Shown one piece after another: positions 15,849-23,782 of a stretch of DNA of 62,802 nucleotides. The DNA comes from a virus. The stretch covers positions 1 to 62,802 of IMG/VR virus record IMGVR_UViG_3300042301_004325; one strand, written 5' to 3'. A model generated the notes under the pieces. The model had not been told where the DNA came from. It saw only the letters and a program-made list of their open reading frames with translations, and ran no database searches. Every line of letters begins with the position of its first letter. Within the stretch, counting starts at the first letter, position 1. The translations under genes and the position numbers were made by a program.

Positions 15849-16124
15849 GTCCAATAAATTGTGTATCATTTCTAATGATTTAAGACTAACCTTATGGTAT
15901 TTTAAATAATTGTAAGATCTTATAGTCTGTTGAGTGAAAAAAATAGATGTTACTGAAAAAATAATTATTGGTATTGTACCTAAAGATAGGTTAACTGTAC
16001 AAATGACTAACATTGAAATAAAGAAAAACAAACTGTGAGCTGAAAAATTTAATTTTAACTCCCATTTGTTTACTAGTTTTTTAGCGTCATTAATTTGATT
16101 TTGTTTTTTTTCTTCGTAATTCAT
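15828..16124 (-). CDS. Small two-helix membrane protein
   Basis: A 98-aa protein. A charged N-terminal helix is followed by two hydrophobic segments at about residues 30-46 and 50-64, separated by a short turn (N-L-S-L-G-T), and then a basic C-terminal tail. The layout predicts a hairpin in the inner membrane with both ends in the cytoplasm. A host-type promoter lies 4 nt upstream, suggesting early expression. It could act in superinfection exclusion or membrane remodelling, but nothing specific is recognised. Confidence 0.7.
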   Translation of the reverse strand: MNYEEKKQNQINDAKKLVNKWELKLNFSAHSLFFFISMLVICTVNLSLGTIPIIIFSVTSIFFTQQTIRSYNYLKYHKVSLKSLEMIHNLLDKKKVVK

Positions 16125-16128
16125 ATTA

Positions 16129-16136
16129 CAAATATA
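16129..16136 (-). promoter_or_regulatory. Host-type TATATTTG box
   Basis: Minus-strand TATATTTG ends 4 nt before the start at 16124; the matching -33 element is only TTTT. Confidence 0.5.
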
Positions 16137-16160
16137 AATAAAAAATTTAATACTAAAAAA

Positions 16161-17936
16161 TTAATCTAAACTATTTTTATATTTTTTAAAAAATTCTAAA
16201 GGTATTTTTTCGTGACTCAAAGAAGTCTTAGATAGTATCCCCTTTTCTTCTAAAGATTTTAATCTATCTCTAGTATTTGGATATCCTGTCCAATTGGCGT
16301 GATTTGATAAAGATGCGACATTTGAGGGTAATCCCCCGTTTTTGTATTTTTCATAATGATTTTCTTCAGTAGATGGATCTATTAATCCTATAAATGAATA
16401 TTGATTACTATTTGAAATAATTTCATCCCACACATCAATACCACCGGCAGAAAACCCTAATATTTTATTAACTTGATTATTTTTCTTTATGTTTGGTAAA
16501 TCTGTAGAAGTGTAAGGTAAAAATATAACGTCTTTTTCTGATAGACCCGCAGCAACCCATTGAGATTTCATCCATTCTGGCGTTGCATAATCAGTACCAC
16601 CAAAAACCACCGTTTTTGATGGAAATACGTTTTCTTCATCCTCAATATATTCTTGACCACCAATGTAGTATAAATGCCACGGTTCGGCACCTCTAAGAGG
16701 TCCTTGAGTTTTATAAGTCACCTCAAACCCATAATCTTCACATTTGTTTGCGACCCAATTTTTTACTTTAGGATTTGTATCCCACCACGATGGGTCTGTA
16801 CTAAATATATCAAAAGCCTTTCCTGTATGGTGTTGACTAAACCCTGGTAATGAGTTCCATTTTTGAGTATCATCTATACCCCTAACTTTAGCCTTTGAAC
16901 CAAAATTGGTGACTTGATCTTCAGGTGGTGTAGAAATACTTCTATAACCTGATACTATGTTATAAGGATATTTAACTGAGGGGTTTGCTTTTTTACAATC
17001 ATTTATTAATTGGTTAATTGCTGCTAACGCATCTGAATTAACACTGCCGGCATCGTCTCTGGTTTGACCTTCTTGTTTCATTTCACGATCCAAATGTAAT
17101 TCAGTAATTTCTACACCCCAGTCCGTTTTTAATTTTTTAATTGCATTTTGTACAGGTATTGGTAATCTATCAAATATTTTAACATTTGAAGATCCTCCAC
17201 CTGAGTTGTTATAACCACCGCCTGACCCAATGTCCTCTATATTTTTTTTAAAATTATCTTCCATTCCTGGATTTATAAAAACAATATACTCGTCATCAAT
17301 TTCTGCCGGATCAGTATCTTTAACTGTTTTTTTAACTCCATTTTTTTCTTCAAGTCTATCAGTTGCGTTTGGTGGGTAATATTCAAAATGTTCGTGGGGA
17401 CCTGTTGATGGTTGGGTATTACCTACCTCTTGGAAAATGGATCCCGCAGGTATTATGTCCCCTTCATTAAAAAAAACTTTACTGTAATGACAATGTTTAG
17501 TTTTGGATCCGTCGTCATGTTCTATAGTAAAACATAATGGTCCTATTTTACCCATTTTGCCTGATTTAAGTATGGCCATTGGTGTGCCAAAAGGCGCACC
17601 ATAATCTCTTCCTGCGTGCCAGTGCCAATTACAATATCTTGGTTTTCCTTGTGCACATAAACTAGCGATAGGCCCCCTCCACCCATATTTATTACCTCTT
17701 CTTACGGATGCTAACGTTATGTACGATGGGTTTAATTTACTAACATTTATTTGATTTGCAGACCCCTTACCAATCTCACTTGGACTAATATATCTAACAA
17801 ATTCTCCTTTATCTCCAAATTCTACAGCACCTATTACATCTCCGGTCTTTTCACCTGTTGGTAAAAAAGTATTTTTTCTGTATAAACCTTGCTCAGAAAT
17901 TTGATTTTTAAGTATATCTAATAATTTGATTGACAT
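16161..17936 (-). CDS. Three-domain cell-wall hydrolase: M23 + M15 peptidases + alpha/beta hydrolase
   Basis: A 591-aa protein. Residues 1-15 form a leader (S-I-K-L-L-D-I-L-K-N-Q-I-S-E) ending I13-S-E15 before Gln16. The M23 endopeptidase part (about 70-200) has H-A-G-R-D, H-C-H-Y and H-E-H-F zinc-binding motifs. The M15 carboxypeptidase part (about 330-430) has S-G-Y-R-S, Q-H-H-T-G-K-A-F-D and E-P-W-H-L-Y-Y. The C-terminal part (about 445-591) has a nucleophile elbow G-F-S-A-G-G and a following L-I-D-P-S-T, as in serine hydrolases. It should cut peptide cross-links of peptidoglycan and perhaps an ester. The start at 17936 was chosen because the leader begins there and a TATTTAT box lies upstream. 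The leader suggests a packaged entry enzyme rather than only an endolysin. Confidence 0.88.
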   Translation of the reverse strand: MSIKLLDILKNQISEQGLYRKNTFLPTGEKTGDVIGAVEFGDKGEFVRYISPSEIGKGSANQINVSKLNPSYITLASVRRGNKYGWRGPIASLCAQGKPRYCNWHWHAGRDYGAPFGTPMAILKSGKMGKIGPLCFTIEHDDGSKTKHCHYSKVFFNEGDIIPAGSIFQEVGNTQPSTGPHEHFEYYPPNATDRLEEKNGVKKTVKDTDPAEIDDEYIVFINPGMEDNFKKNIEDIGSGGGYNNSGGGSSNVKIFDRLPIPVQNAIKKLKTDWGVEITELHLDREMKQEGQTRDDAGSVNSDALAAINQLINDCKKANPSVKYPYNIVSGYRSISTPPEDQVTNFGSKAKVRGIDDTQKWNSLPGFSQHHTGKAFDIFSTDPSWWDTNPKVKNWVANKCEDYGFEVTYKTQGPLRGAEPWHLYYIGGQEYIEDEENVFPSKTVVFGGTDYATPEWMKSQWVAAGLSEKDVIFLPYTSTDLPNIKKNNQVNKILGFSAGGIDVWDEIISNSNQYSFIGLIDPSTEENHYEKYKNGGLPSNVASLSNHANWTGYPNTRDRLKSLEEKGILSKTSLSHEKIPLEFFKKYKNSLD

Positions 17937-17940
17937 AATA

Positions 17941-17955
17941 TATAAATAAATATAC
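17941..17955 (-). promoter_or_regulatory. TATTTATTTATA promoter box
   Basis: On the minus strand an ATATTTATTTATATAT run lies within 18 nt of the start at 17936, making this lysin a member of the TATTTAT promoter class. Confidence 0.45.
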
Positions 17956-18026
17956 AATATAATAATTACATATAGTTAAATGTTAAACTATTCAATATTT
18001 AACACTACTAATTTATTTTTTAAACG

Positions 18027-18033
18027 TATTTAT
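18027..18033 (+). promoter_or_regulatory. TATTTAT promoter box
   Basis: Ends 7 nt before the start at 18041 and probably drives the three secreted-protein genes. Confidence 0.5.
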
Positions 18034-18040
18034 TGTATAT

Positions 18041-18634
18041 ATGAAATTTATAATTACCATTTTATTTTTATTTATTTTTACAATTACATTTGGTCAATGT
18101 AACGGTGTACAATCTTTTACTTTAACACCTCCTCCCGTTGGTGGTACTTATTTACCTGGTCAAGTTGTAACCATGTGTTATACTATGAATGGGTATACTC
18201 AGGCAGGGGTCAATTGGATTGAGGGGTTTGATTTAACATTAGGTCCAGGTTGGGCTTCAGTTGCTCCACAAACTGCACCTGCAAATTGTGGAGGAAATAC
18301 TACAGGAGGACAATGGGTTTGGAATACATCGGTAACATCTACAACCACCCCAATAGTTACTGTTGGTCCTGGATACTTTTTTGATTTAACAGTTGATGGT
18401 AATCCAGGAAATGATTTTGGTGATTCAGGTTCTTGTTTATGGACATTTTGTGTAACACTAACAGTTGCAAATGTATGTACACCACAAAACTTATTATTAC
18501 AAGTCACTCCCGGTTCAGATGGTATGTGGGGTAGTTATACCAGTACAAGTTGTGATGTTGCAACACCATTTACAGTATTTAACGGAACAATAAACACAGT
18601 CCCAATTGTACTGGGACCAATAACACACAATTAA
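18041..18634 (+). CDS. Secreted Ig-like protein, first of three
   Basis: A 197-aa protein. A signal peptide (residues 1-18, ending T-F-G) is followed by Gln19. The mature part is a Thr/Gly/Pro-rich beta-sandwich resembling repeat modules of flavobacterial surface adhesins, with several Cys. The C-terminus ends G-P-I-T-H-N, close to the end of the next protein (S-P-I-Q-H-N). Such endings look like module boundaries of a longer adhesin. It is co-transcribed with the two following genes. Confidence 0.75.
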   Translation: MKFIITILFLFIFTITFGQCNGVQSFTLTPPPVGGTYLPGQVVTMCYTMNGYTQAGVNWIEGFDLTLGPGWASVAPQTAPANCGGNTTGGQWVWNTSVTSTTTPIVTVGPGYFFDLTVDGNPGNDFGDSGSCLWTFCVTLTVANVCTPQNLLLQVTPGSDGMWGSYTSTSCDVATPFTVFNGTINTVPIVLGPITHN

Positions 18635-18640
18635 ATTATT

Positions 18641-19222
18641 ATGAAAAAGGTTTTATTTATTTTAATGACAATGATTTCAAGTATTTCATTATCACAATTA
18701 TCAACAGTTAACCCTGATACGGTTTGTTATCAATCAACCGCACTTTCAACCTATACTATACCTTCGGTTGGTTCGGGTACTTATACTTGGACAGTTGCTG
18801 CTCCTGGAGTTATTACTGCAGGTCAAGGTACTAATTCAATATCTGTCAATTGGTCAACCGCCTCCCCTGGTTTGATACCAAATGGTGTGTCTGTTACATA
18901 CTCATCACCAGCACCCGCAAACTGTCCTGCAACCCCTGTAAACTTAAATGTGTTGATCTATCAGGTTATACCTACAATCACGGCTTTAGGTCCATTTTGT
19001 GAATCTGATCCTTGTGTGACTTTAGTTGGGTCCCCTGTAGGTGGAACTTGGTCAGGAACGGGAGTTGTGGGTAATCAATTTTGTCCTGATAACGTAACGA
19101 ATGGTACCAACGCAACTTCAACTGTAACGTATACTGTTGGCTCTGCCGGATGTACATTTTCTACTTCAGTTGTTGTTCCTGTTTATGGGACACCGACATT
19201 GTCACCTATCCAACATAACTAA
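18641..19222 (+). CDS. Secreted PKD/Ig-like protein, second of three
   Basis: A 193-aa protein with a signal peptide (1-18, ending S-L-S) and Gln19 as the first mature residue. It contains two beta-sandwich modules. The first has the PKD-like G-T-Y-T-W-T-V; the second has C-V-T-L-V-G-S-P-V-G-G-T-W-S-G-T-G-V, a motif common in Bacteroidetes gliding-type surface proteins. It starts 6 nt after the first gene. It is probably exported together with, and assembled onto, the CHU_C-domain protein encoded next. Confidence 0.8.
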   Translation: MKKVLFILMTMISSISLSQLSTVNPDTVCYQSTALSTYTIPSVGSGTYTWTVAAPGVITAGQGTNSISVNWSTASPGLIPNGVSVTYSSPAPANCPATPVNLNVLIYQVIPTITALGPFCESDPCVTLVGSPVGGTWSGTGVVGNQFCPDNVTNGTNATSTVTYTVGSAGCTFSTSVVVPVYGTPTLSPIQHN

Positions 19223-19789
19223 ATGAAATTTATTTTTTTCATATCATTTTTATTTATGTCCTTAGTTACTTCGGCACAACAACTTATTGAATTGTGTGCC
19301 GGAGAAACTAAAACCGTTACTTATTTCTCAACATCAACAGGTGATGGGACTACGTCATGGACTGTTAATGGTATTGTATATAACACAGATGAATTAACAT
19401 ACACATATAGTAATGAGGGAACATATAATATCGTTGTGAAAAGAGAAAACGGTCCTTGTTATGTTGAAGAAACTTTACAAGTGGTTGTTACCGAGTGTCC
19501 TGGCGTAACTTATTGGGTTCCTAATTGTTTTACACCTGATGGTAATGAACATAACCAAGTGTTTGGTCCTATTATGATTGATGGGTTTGATGTTAATGGT
19601 TTTGAGTTCAGAATATTTAATAGGTGGGGTAATGTAGTTTGGGAATCACAAGACCCTAACGGAAAATGGGATGGTACATATAAAAATAAAAATTGTACTG
19701 ACGGTGTATATATATGGACTTTAAGATTCAACATTTTTGGTGATGATGGAAAAGTTTTTGATCATGGTCATTTAACCCTTATCCGATAA
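19223..19789 (+). CDS. Secreted protein with CHU_C/T9SS type B sorting domain
   Basis: A 188-aa protein. After a signal peptide (1-18, then Gln19-Gln20) comes an Ig-like module with T-S-W-T-V-N-G. Residues about 93-188 form a clear gliding-motility C-terminal (CHU_C) domain, with V-P-N-C-F-T-P-D-G-N, F-R-I-F-N-R-W-G-N-V-V-W-E, W-D-G-T-Y and D-G-V-Y-I-W-T-L. In Bacteroidetes this domain sends proteins through the type IX secretion system to the cell surface. A phage copy implies display on the infected cell or incorporation into virions as a host-binding adhesin. Its stop overlaps a small convergent gene. Confidence 0.88.
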   Translation: MKFIFFISFLFMSLVTSAQQLIELCAGETKTVTYFSTSTGDGTTSWTVNGIVYNTDELTYTYSNEGTYNIVVKRENGPCYVEETLQVVVTECPGVTYWVPNCFTPDGNEHNQVFGPIMIDGFDVNGFEFRIFNRWGNVVWESQDPNGKWDGTYKNKNCTDGVYIWTLRFNIFGDDGKVFDHGHLTLIR

Positions 19790-19958
19790 CCTCACTAATC
19801 ATACCCATTTCAATTAGATTTTCTATTGTCTTATTAAAAGGTGCTTTAATAAAATAATTTTCACCTTCGTGTCTAAAAAAACACCACCCAGATAAAACCG
19901 TATTTAAATGATTAAACGTTTCTTTATCTTTTACTTTATATACTTTTAATCCCACCAT
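19779..19958 (-). CDS. Small hypothetical protein (59 aa)
   Basis: A 59-aa reading frame filling the gap between the CHU_C gene and 19946. It starts at an ATG inside the last codons of the upstream minus-strand gene (13-nt overlap) and ends within the last 11 nt of the convergent gene. The protein (V-Y-K-V-K-D-K-E-T-F-N, then G-W-C-F-F-R-H-E-G-E-N-Y-F-I-K) looks like a small alpha/beta domain. Tight packing and overlap support it as real. Function unknown. Confidence 0.6.
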   Translation of the reverse strand: MVGLKVYKVKDKETFNHLNTVLSGWCFFRHEGENYFIKAPFNKTIENLIEMGMISEVIG

Positions 19959-20521
19959 CCTTCTATTTTTTCATTTAACATATTAAATAATAACTTTCTC
20001 GCCTTTTCTTGGTTGTGTGTTGCAACTAACATACAAAGAGTTTCTTTATCTATTTCACCTTCTTCTTTTAAGACTTTTCTAACTGATGATTTGTACTTGT
20101 TTAAATATTCATCATATCTTTCAGATAAAACTTCAAATTTCATTTGTTTTAAACTTGTACCTTCAACCGGTATAGTCTCAACTTTCATTTCATAGTAATC
20201 TGTGTGTTCACTTTCATAGTAACCATTTTTTACTCTTTGAAGTAAATTTAAAATTATTGTCATGTCTCGGTTATCTTGCCAAACTCTTGTACTACGATTA
20301 TCATAGACAATCTCTTTTCTTTGAAATTCTATTTTCTTTTGAAGTATTGTGTATATATGATATTGGTCCCAATCTCTATCTTTAAATAAAGTAGGTGCCC
20401 ATTTTATTATGTTTTTACAACCTATAAGAAAGTTTCTGATTCTCCAATGTAAACTTCTCCATAAAGCGTTTCTATCCCAAGCAGAATCTTCAGGTATTAT
20501 CAGTTTTTCGTAATTTTTCAT
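19946..20521 (-). CDS. Conserved-looking phage protein, unknown function
   Basis: A 191-aa, charged, largely helical protein with many Trp/Tyr (W-R-S-L-H-W-R-I-R-N-F and K-D-R-D-W-D-Q-Y-H). It has no signal peptide and no leader. The composition resembles conserved hypothetical proteins of large phages, but I cannot name a function. A host-type TATATTTG box lies 19 nt upstream. It overlaps the small gene downstream by 13 nt and the membrane-protein gene upstream by 32 nt, forming a minus-strand operon. Confidence 0.7.
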   Translation of the reverse strand: MKNYEKLIIPEDSAWDRNALWRSLHWRIRNFLIGCKNIIKWAPTLFKDRDWDQYHIYTILQKKIEFQRKEIVYDNRSTRVWQDNRDMTIILNLLQRVKNGYYESEHTDYYEMKVETIPVEGTSLKQMKFEVLSERYDEYLNKYKSSVRKVLKEEGEIDKETLCMLVATHNQEKARKLLFNMLNEKIEGWWD

Positions 20522-20705
20522 TTTCCTTTTCTTTGTATTGCAAATATACGGAAAAAATAACTAAAAAGTTAACTAATACACAAAAAAAAGTTTCAAGAAT
20601 CCAGTGCCAATCTGTTTGGGTCATTGACACATGAGTGCCGAACCACATAAATGAACCATACTTGTTCATAACCTCAACTAACAAATACTTTAAAAATTTG
20701 ACCAT
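20490..20705 (-). CDS. Small membrane protein
   Basis: A 71-aa protein with one strong transmembrane helix at about residues 36-55 (I-L-E-T-F-F-C-V-L-V-N-F-L-V-I-F) and a charged Lys/Glu-rich C-terminal tail. It heads the minus-strand operon with the genes at 19946 and 19779. It might be a holin-like or spanin-like component, or an exclusion protein; the sequence does not decide. Confidence 0.6.
   Translation of the reverse strand: MVKFLKYLLVEVMNKYGSFMWFGTHVSMTQTDWHWILETFFCVLVNFLVIFSVYLQYKEKENEKLRKTDNT
20541..20548 (-). promoter_or_regulatory. Host-type TATATTTG box
   Basis: Minus-strand TATATTTG 19 nt before the start at 20521. Confidence 0.45.
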
Positions 20706-20730
20706 ATAATTATTATTACAATTATAATTA

Positions 20731-20737
20731 TATTTAT
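20731..20737 (+). promoter_or_regulatory. TATTTAT promoter box
   Basis: Ends 4 nt before the start at 20742. Confidence 0.5.
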
Positions 20738-20741
20738 TTAT

Positions 20742-21071
20742 ATGGAAAAAAGAAATCTTAATGAACCAAATCCCAAATTAAAAGAAGGTGATAGAATCAT
20801 TTTAATATATATGGACGGGGAAGAAATCCCCATAGGTTCAAAAGGAATTGTTGTTGGGATAAACGGACAACCTAGATTTAGACCAACAGATTCTGGTATG
20901 GGTTATTGGGTTGAGTTTTATGATCCTGAAGATAATCAATTTATTTCCAAATTAACATTAATACCCGAAGATGATGTATGGGTATACGATAAAGATTATT
21001 ATGAAAATGAGACTTTAAAGGAAAGTTTATTTTTTATAACTAAAAAAAATATAAACAAAGTAAAATTATAA
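20742..21071 (+). CDS. Small SH3/KOW-like beta-barrel protein
   Basis: A 109-aa protein. The core L-K-E-G-D-R-I-I-L-I-Y-M-D-G, then G-S-K-G-I-V-V-G-I, and Y-W-V-E-F-Y-D-P-E resembles a small SH3-like barrel of the KOW or YorP type. Such barrels bind proteins or nucleic acid. The N-terminus (E-K-R-N-L-N-E-P-N) could be a rudimentary leader but lacks the amphipathic helix. It is followed after 2 nt by the next gene. Confidence 0.6.
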   Translation: MEKRNLNEPNPKLKEGDRIILIYMDGEEIPIGSKGIVVGINGQPRFRPTDSGMGYWVEFYDPEDNQFISKLTLIPEDDVWVYDKDYYENETLKESLFFITKKNINKVKL

Positions 21072-21073
21072 TT

Positions 21074-21601
21074 ATGAGAGGATTTGTAGGATTAACCGCA
21101 AAAGAAAAAGAAGACATTATTAAAAAACATAGTCAACCATACGATGGGTATGCAACTATGGGCCAAAGTGGTAATATGTACCCAATCACGGTATATAACG
21201 ATGCAAGAGACAATCAAGGTATTACATTAGATAATAAGAATAACCCAACACAATATAAAAACCACAGAATTAATGAAATTGCCGCAAAAAATTTACATTA
21301 TGATGAAATAGAACCGGCATATGAGTTTGATTCAAGTGGACCTGGAGACCCAAATTTAGGTTATGATGTTTATAACCAAACAAAAAATGCTTATGATTTT
21401 GATTCACAAGGACCCGCAGATCCTTTTTATGGTGGTGGTTATCAAACGGGTTTTGAGGATCATGGAGAAGACTCAGACAATGATTTTGAGTTTGATATGG
21501 TGGATTTTGAAGATTATATTGAAGGTGAGGATAAAGGTAACATAGAGGAAAGTGTTAATAAAACAATTGATATGTTTAAAAGATTTAAAAAATATAACTA
21601 A
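21074..21601 (+). CDS. Acidic, low-complexity phage protein
   Basis: A 175-aa, Asp/Tyr/Gly-rich protein. Two units of Y-D/E-F-D-S-x-G-P-x-D-P lie at about residues 78-115, followed by an acidic stretch and a basic amphipathic C-terminal helix (N-K-T-I-D-M-F-K-R-F-K-K-Y). It is probably a structural or head-associated protein. The stop overlaps the next ATG (TAATG). Confidence 0.6.
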   Translation: MRGFVGLTAKEKEDIIKKHSQPYDGYATMGQSGNMYPITVYNDARDNQGITLDNKNNPTQYKNHRINEIAAKNLHYDEIEPAYEFDSSGPGDPNLGYDVYNQTKNAYDFDSQGPADPFYGGGYQTGFEDHGEDSDNDFEFDMVDFEDYIEGEDKGNIEESVNKTIDMFKRFKKYN

Positions 21602-21903
21602 TGGAAGTTATTGAAATAATTTCTCATTATATTGATAAAACCCAAAATTTAATAAATGTTGAATTCAAAATGTTGGGTGACGAGGACGATATGGTTAGAG
21701 AAGATTTTATTGAATATTCTTTTTTTGAAGAATTTGGTTATGACAAAACAAAAGATTTTGGAATATTTGAAAATGTTTTAGAAGAAGATGAATGGGAAGA
21801 AGATGACTACGATTATTTTGATAATGAGGATAACCTCATATCTTTTTTAAATGAGTACTATGTAGTATATCCAAAAAAAATACCTAAAGTTGAAATTAAA
21901 TAA
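21601..21903 (+). CDS. Small acidic protein
   Basis: A 100-aa, very acidic protein with a run of Asp, Glu and Tyr at about residues 60-80. It has no leader or signal peptide and no recognised family. It is translationally coupled to the preceding gene and ends 3 nt before the muralidase gene, so it could act as a partner or inhibitor of that enzyme before packaging. Confidence 0.6.
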   Translation: MEVIEIISHYIDKTQNLINVEFKMLGDEDDMVREDFIEYSFFEEFGYDKTKDFGIFENVLEEDEWEEDDYDYFDNEDNLISFLNEYYVVYPKKIPKVEIK

Positions 21904-21906
21904 ATT

Positions 21907-23460
21907 ATGAATTTTTTATCAGAAATTAAAAAAATTAGAAGTCTAATAAATCTTTTTGAAGGTAAAGATAAAATTGAACCGGTAGCAATAATTGGTGATA
22001 ATATTGCAAAATTAGTGAGTACAAATTTTAATAATGAATATTCAGAACTGATTGATGAAAATATGGATTATGAATTATTGTATAATAAATTAAGTAGTTA
22101 TGAAAATGTAGAAGATCAGGTTGAAGACGTTTTTTTGTCAATAGGGTCGGAAGATTTTTTTGATAATAGAATAGATGTTGGTACGTTATTAGATAATTTG
22201 GATAGAATCTTTCCTAACGCCAAAATACACATAATAAAAGGTTATATTGATTCAGTAGAAAATAACTTAGATACTAAAAATATTGAATTATTAGAAGATA
22301 ACTCCGTTTCTTTTTATAGGATTTTTCAAAAAAATAATATTAACGTTGTTGGTGATCATAAAATCTTTGGGTCGGTTAAATTAGATATTGGTGAAAATTT
22401 AATTATTGATTTAGTAGAGATAATTAAACAATATTTTGATTTTAATGAAAGAGAAGAAGAGGATGAAGAAGAAAAAGAAGTAATTTTTAATGATTTAGAT
22501 ATTGACGAAAGAACGGATTTTGATGTTATATATGAGTTTCTTTCTAATTTAGAAAAAATGGTTAAATCTAAAAATGTTTACAATACAGAATTGAAAGATA
22601 AGTATTTGGGTGATGTTGAAATAATACAAATATCTTTAAAATTTTTGGGGGTATCTTTTAGTGAGTCTTTAGAAATAAATGGAAAATATGATGAAAAAAC
22701 TAAAAGATGTGTTGAGGAGTTTCAAAAAACTAAGGGTATATCTCCCGATGGTATTGCGGATACCGATACTTTAGAAGAAATATTATGGGATTTAAAAATA
22801 AAAAGTTTTGATGATGACGATTTATTTAAATTCCTTTCAGGTGAAGAAATTGAAATGAAAGTTTATACACCTGACGTGTACGATCTAGAGGATATAATAG
22901 ATAATATTATTAACAATATTGAGGGTGGGTATGCGGCAACTGAACATTTTATGGCCAACGCACATAAACAAAAAGACCCTACAGTGAGAGACGCTCTTTT
23001 AAACTCAGGTGAAACTATGTTCGGTATTGATAGAAAAAATGGGCCACAGATGGATGAGTTTTGGGAAATAGTAGATGAAAATAGTGGGTATGCCCCCGAA
23101 TCTGCCGATAAAGATAAATGGACTCATGGTTATATGGGTGGTGATGTTGAAGATGAACTAAGAGAACTTGTCTATGAATGGGCAATTCCACTTTACGAAG
23201 ACTACAAAAATAGTAAAATGTCTTCTGAATTAAGAAGGTTGGTAGATGAAGATAAGAGATTGGCAACACACTTTATGTACGCATGTTGGAATGGGATAGT
23301 ATTTTATAATCAATTTAAAAATATTTTAGAGTCCGAAATAAGTAATGGTAATACAGATAGAGATTCACTATGGAAAGTGGCAATTGACTCAAGAAAAAAT
23401 CACTCAAATGGGGTTGCTAGATTGACAGCACCAAAAGTTGAAAAAATTGCAAATATGTAA
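21907..23460 (+). CDS. Leader-bearing muralidase: degenerate SGNH + PG-binding + GH108-like
   Basis: A 517-aa protein. The leader (F-L-S-E-I-K-K-I-R-S-L-I-N) ends L16-F-E18. Residues about 25-120 look like a degenerate SGNH hydrolase (I-I-G-D-N-I, then F-L-S-I-G-S-E-D-F-F), with the nucleophile Ser replaced. Residues about 228-295 form a peptidoglycan-binding repeat (I-N-G-K-Y-D-E-K-T-K-R-C-V-E-E-F-Q, then G-I-S-P-D-G-I-A-D). The C-terminal part contains E-G-G-Y-A-A-T-E-H and G-E-T-M-F-G-I-D-R, reminiscent of GH108 lysozymes where Glu is catalytic. It is probably a packaged enzyme that opens the wall during DNA entry. Confidence 0.7.
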   Translation: MNFLSEIKKIRSLINLFEGKDKIEPVAIIGDNIAKLVSTNFNNEYSELIDENMDYELLYNKLSSYENVEDQVEDVFLSIGSEDFFDNRIDVGTLLDNLDRIFPNAKIHIIKGYIDSVENNLDTKNIELLEDNSVSFYRIFQKNNINVVGDHKIFGSVKLDIGENLIIDLVEIIKQYFDFNEREEEDEEEKEVIFNDLDIDERTDFDVIYEFLSNLEKMVKSKNVYNTELKDKYLGDVEIIQISLKFLGVSFSESLEINGKYDEKTKRCVEEFQKTKGISPDGIADTDTLEEILWDLKIKSFDDDDLFKFLSGEEIEMKVYTPDVYDLEDIIDNIINNIEGGYAATEHFMANAHKQKDPTVRDALLNSGETMFGIDRKNGPQMDEFWEIVDENSGYAPESADKDKWTHGYMGGDVEDELRELVYEWAIPLYEDYKNSKMSSELRRLVDEDKRLATHFMYACWNGIVFYNQFKNILESEISNGNTDRDSLWKVAIDSRKNHSNGVARLTAPKVEKIANM

Positions 23461-23485
23461 GTGATTTTTAAATAAAAAAATACCA

Positions 23486-23493
23486 TATTTATA
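23486..23493 (+). promoter_or_regulatory. TATTTATA promoter box
   Basis: Ends 3 nt before the start at 23497. Confidence 0.5.
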
Positions 23494-23496
23494 TTC

Positions 23497-23763
23497 ATGG
23501 TAGGTTTTTTATTAGATAAATTTACAGGTACACTTATGTTGTCCAAAACTAAGTTTTTTGGTTTAAAAAAATATCATGCAGAAATTCTAATAACCCAAAA
23601 TTTAAAGATAATTTCAGTAAAAACAAATATAAAAGATTTGCCAAATAAAAATGGAGACATTATAGATTTTTTAATTATAAAAAATTGGGCAGAATCAAAT
23701 GGTTACGATATAGTCTTAAAAACAAAAAATAATAAATTAAAACGTTTATTTTATTTTATTTAA
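23497..23763 (+). CDS. Small basic hypothetical protein
   Basis: An 88-aa, Lys-rich protein with alternating strands and helices and no leader or signal peptide. A hydrophobic start (V-G-F-L-L) is too short for a membrane anchor. It has its own promoter box. No family is recognised. Confidence 0.55.
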   Translation: MVGFLLDKFTGTLMLSKTKFFGLKKYHAEILITQNLKIISVKTNIKDLPNKNGDIIDFLIIKNWAESNGYDIVLKTKNNKLKRLFYFI

Positions 23764-23771
23764 TCTTGAAG

Positions 23772-23778
23772 TATTTAT
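23772..23778 (+). promoter_or_regulatory. TATTTAT promoter box
   Basis: Ends 4 nt before the start at 23783 and may also drive the large gene at 24092. Confidence 0.5.
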
Positions 23779-23782
23779 TATT

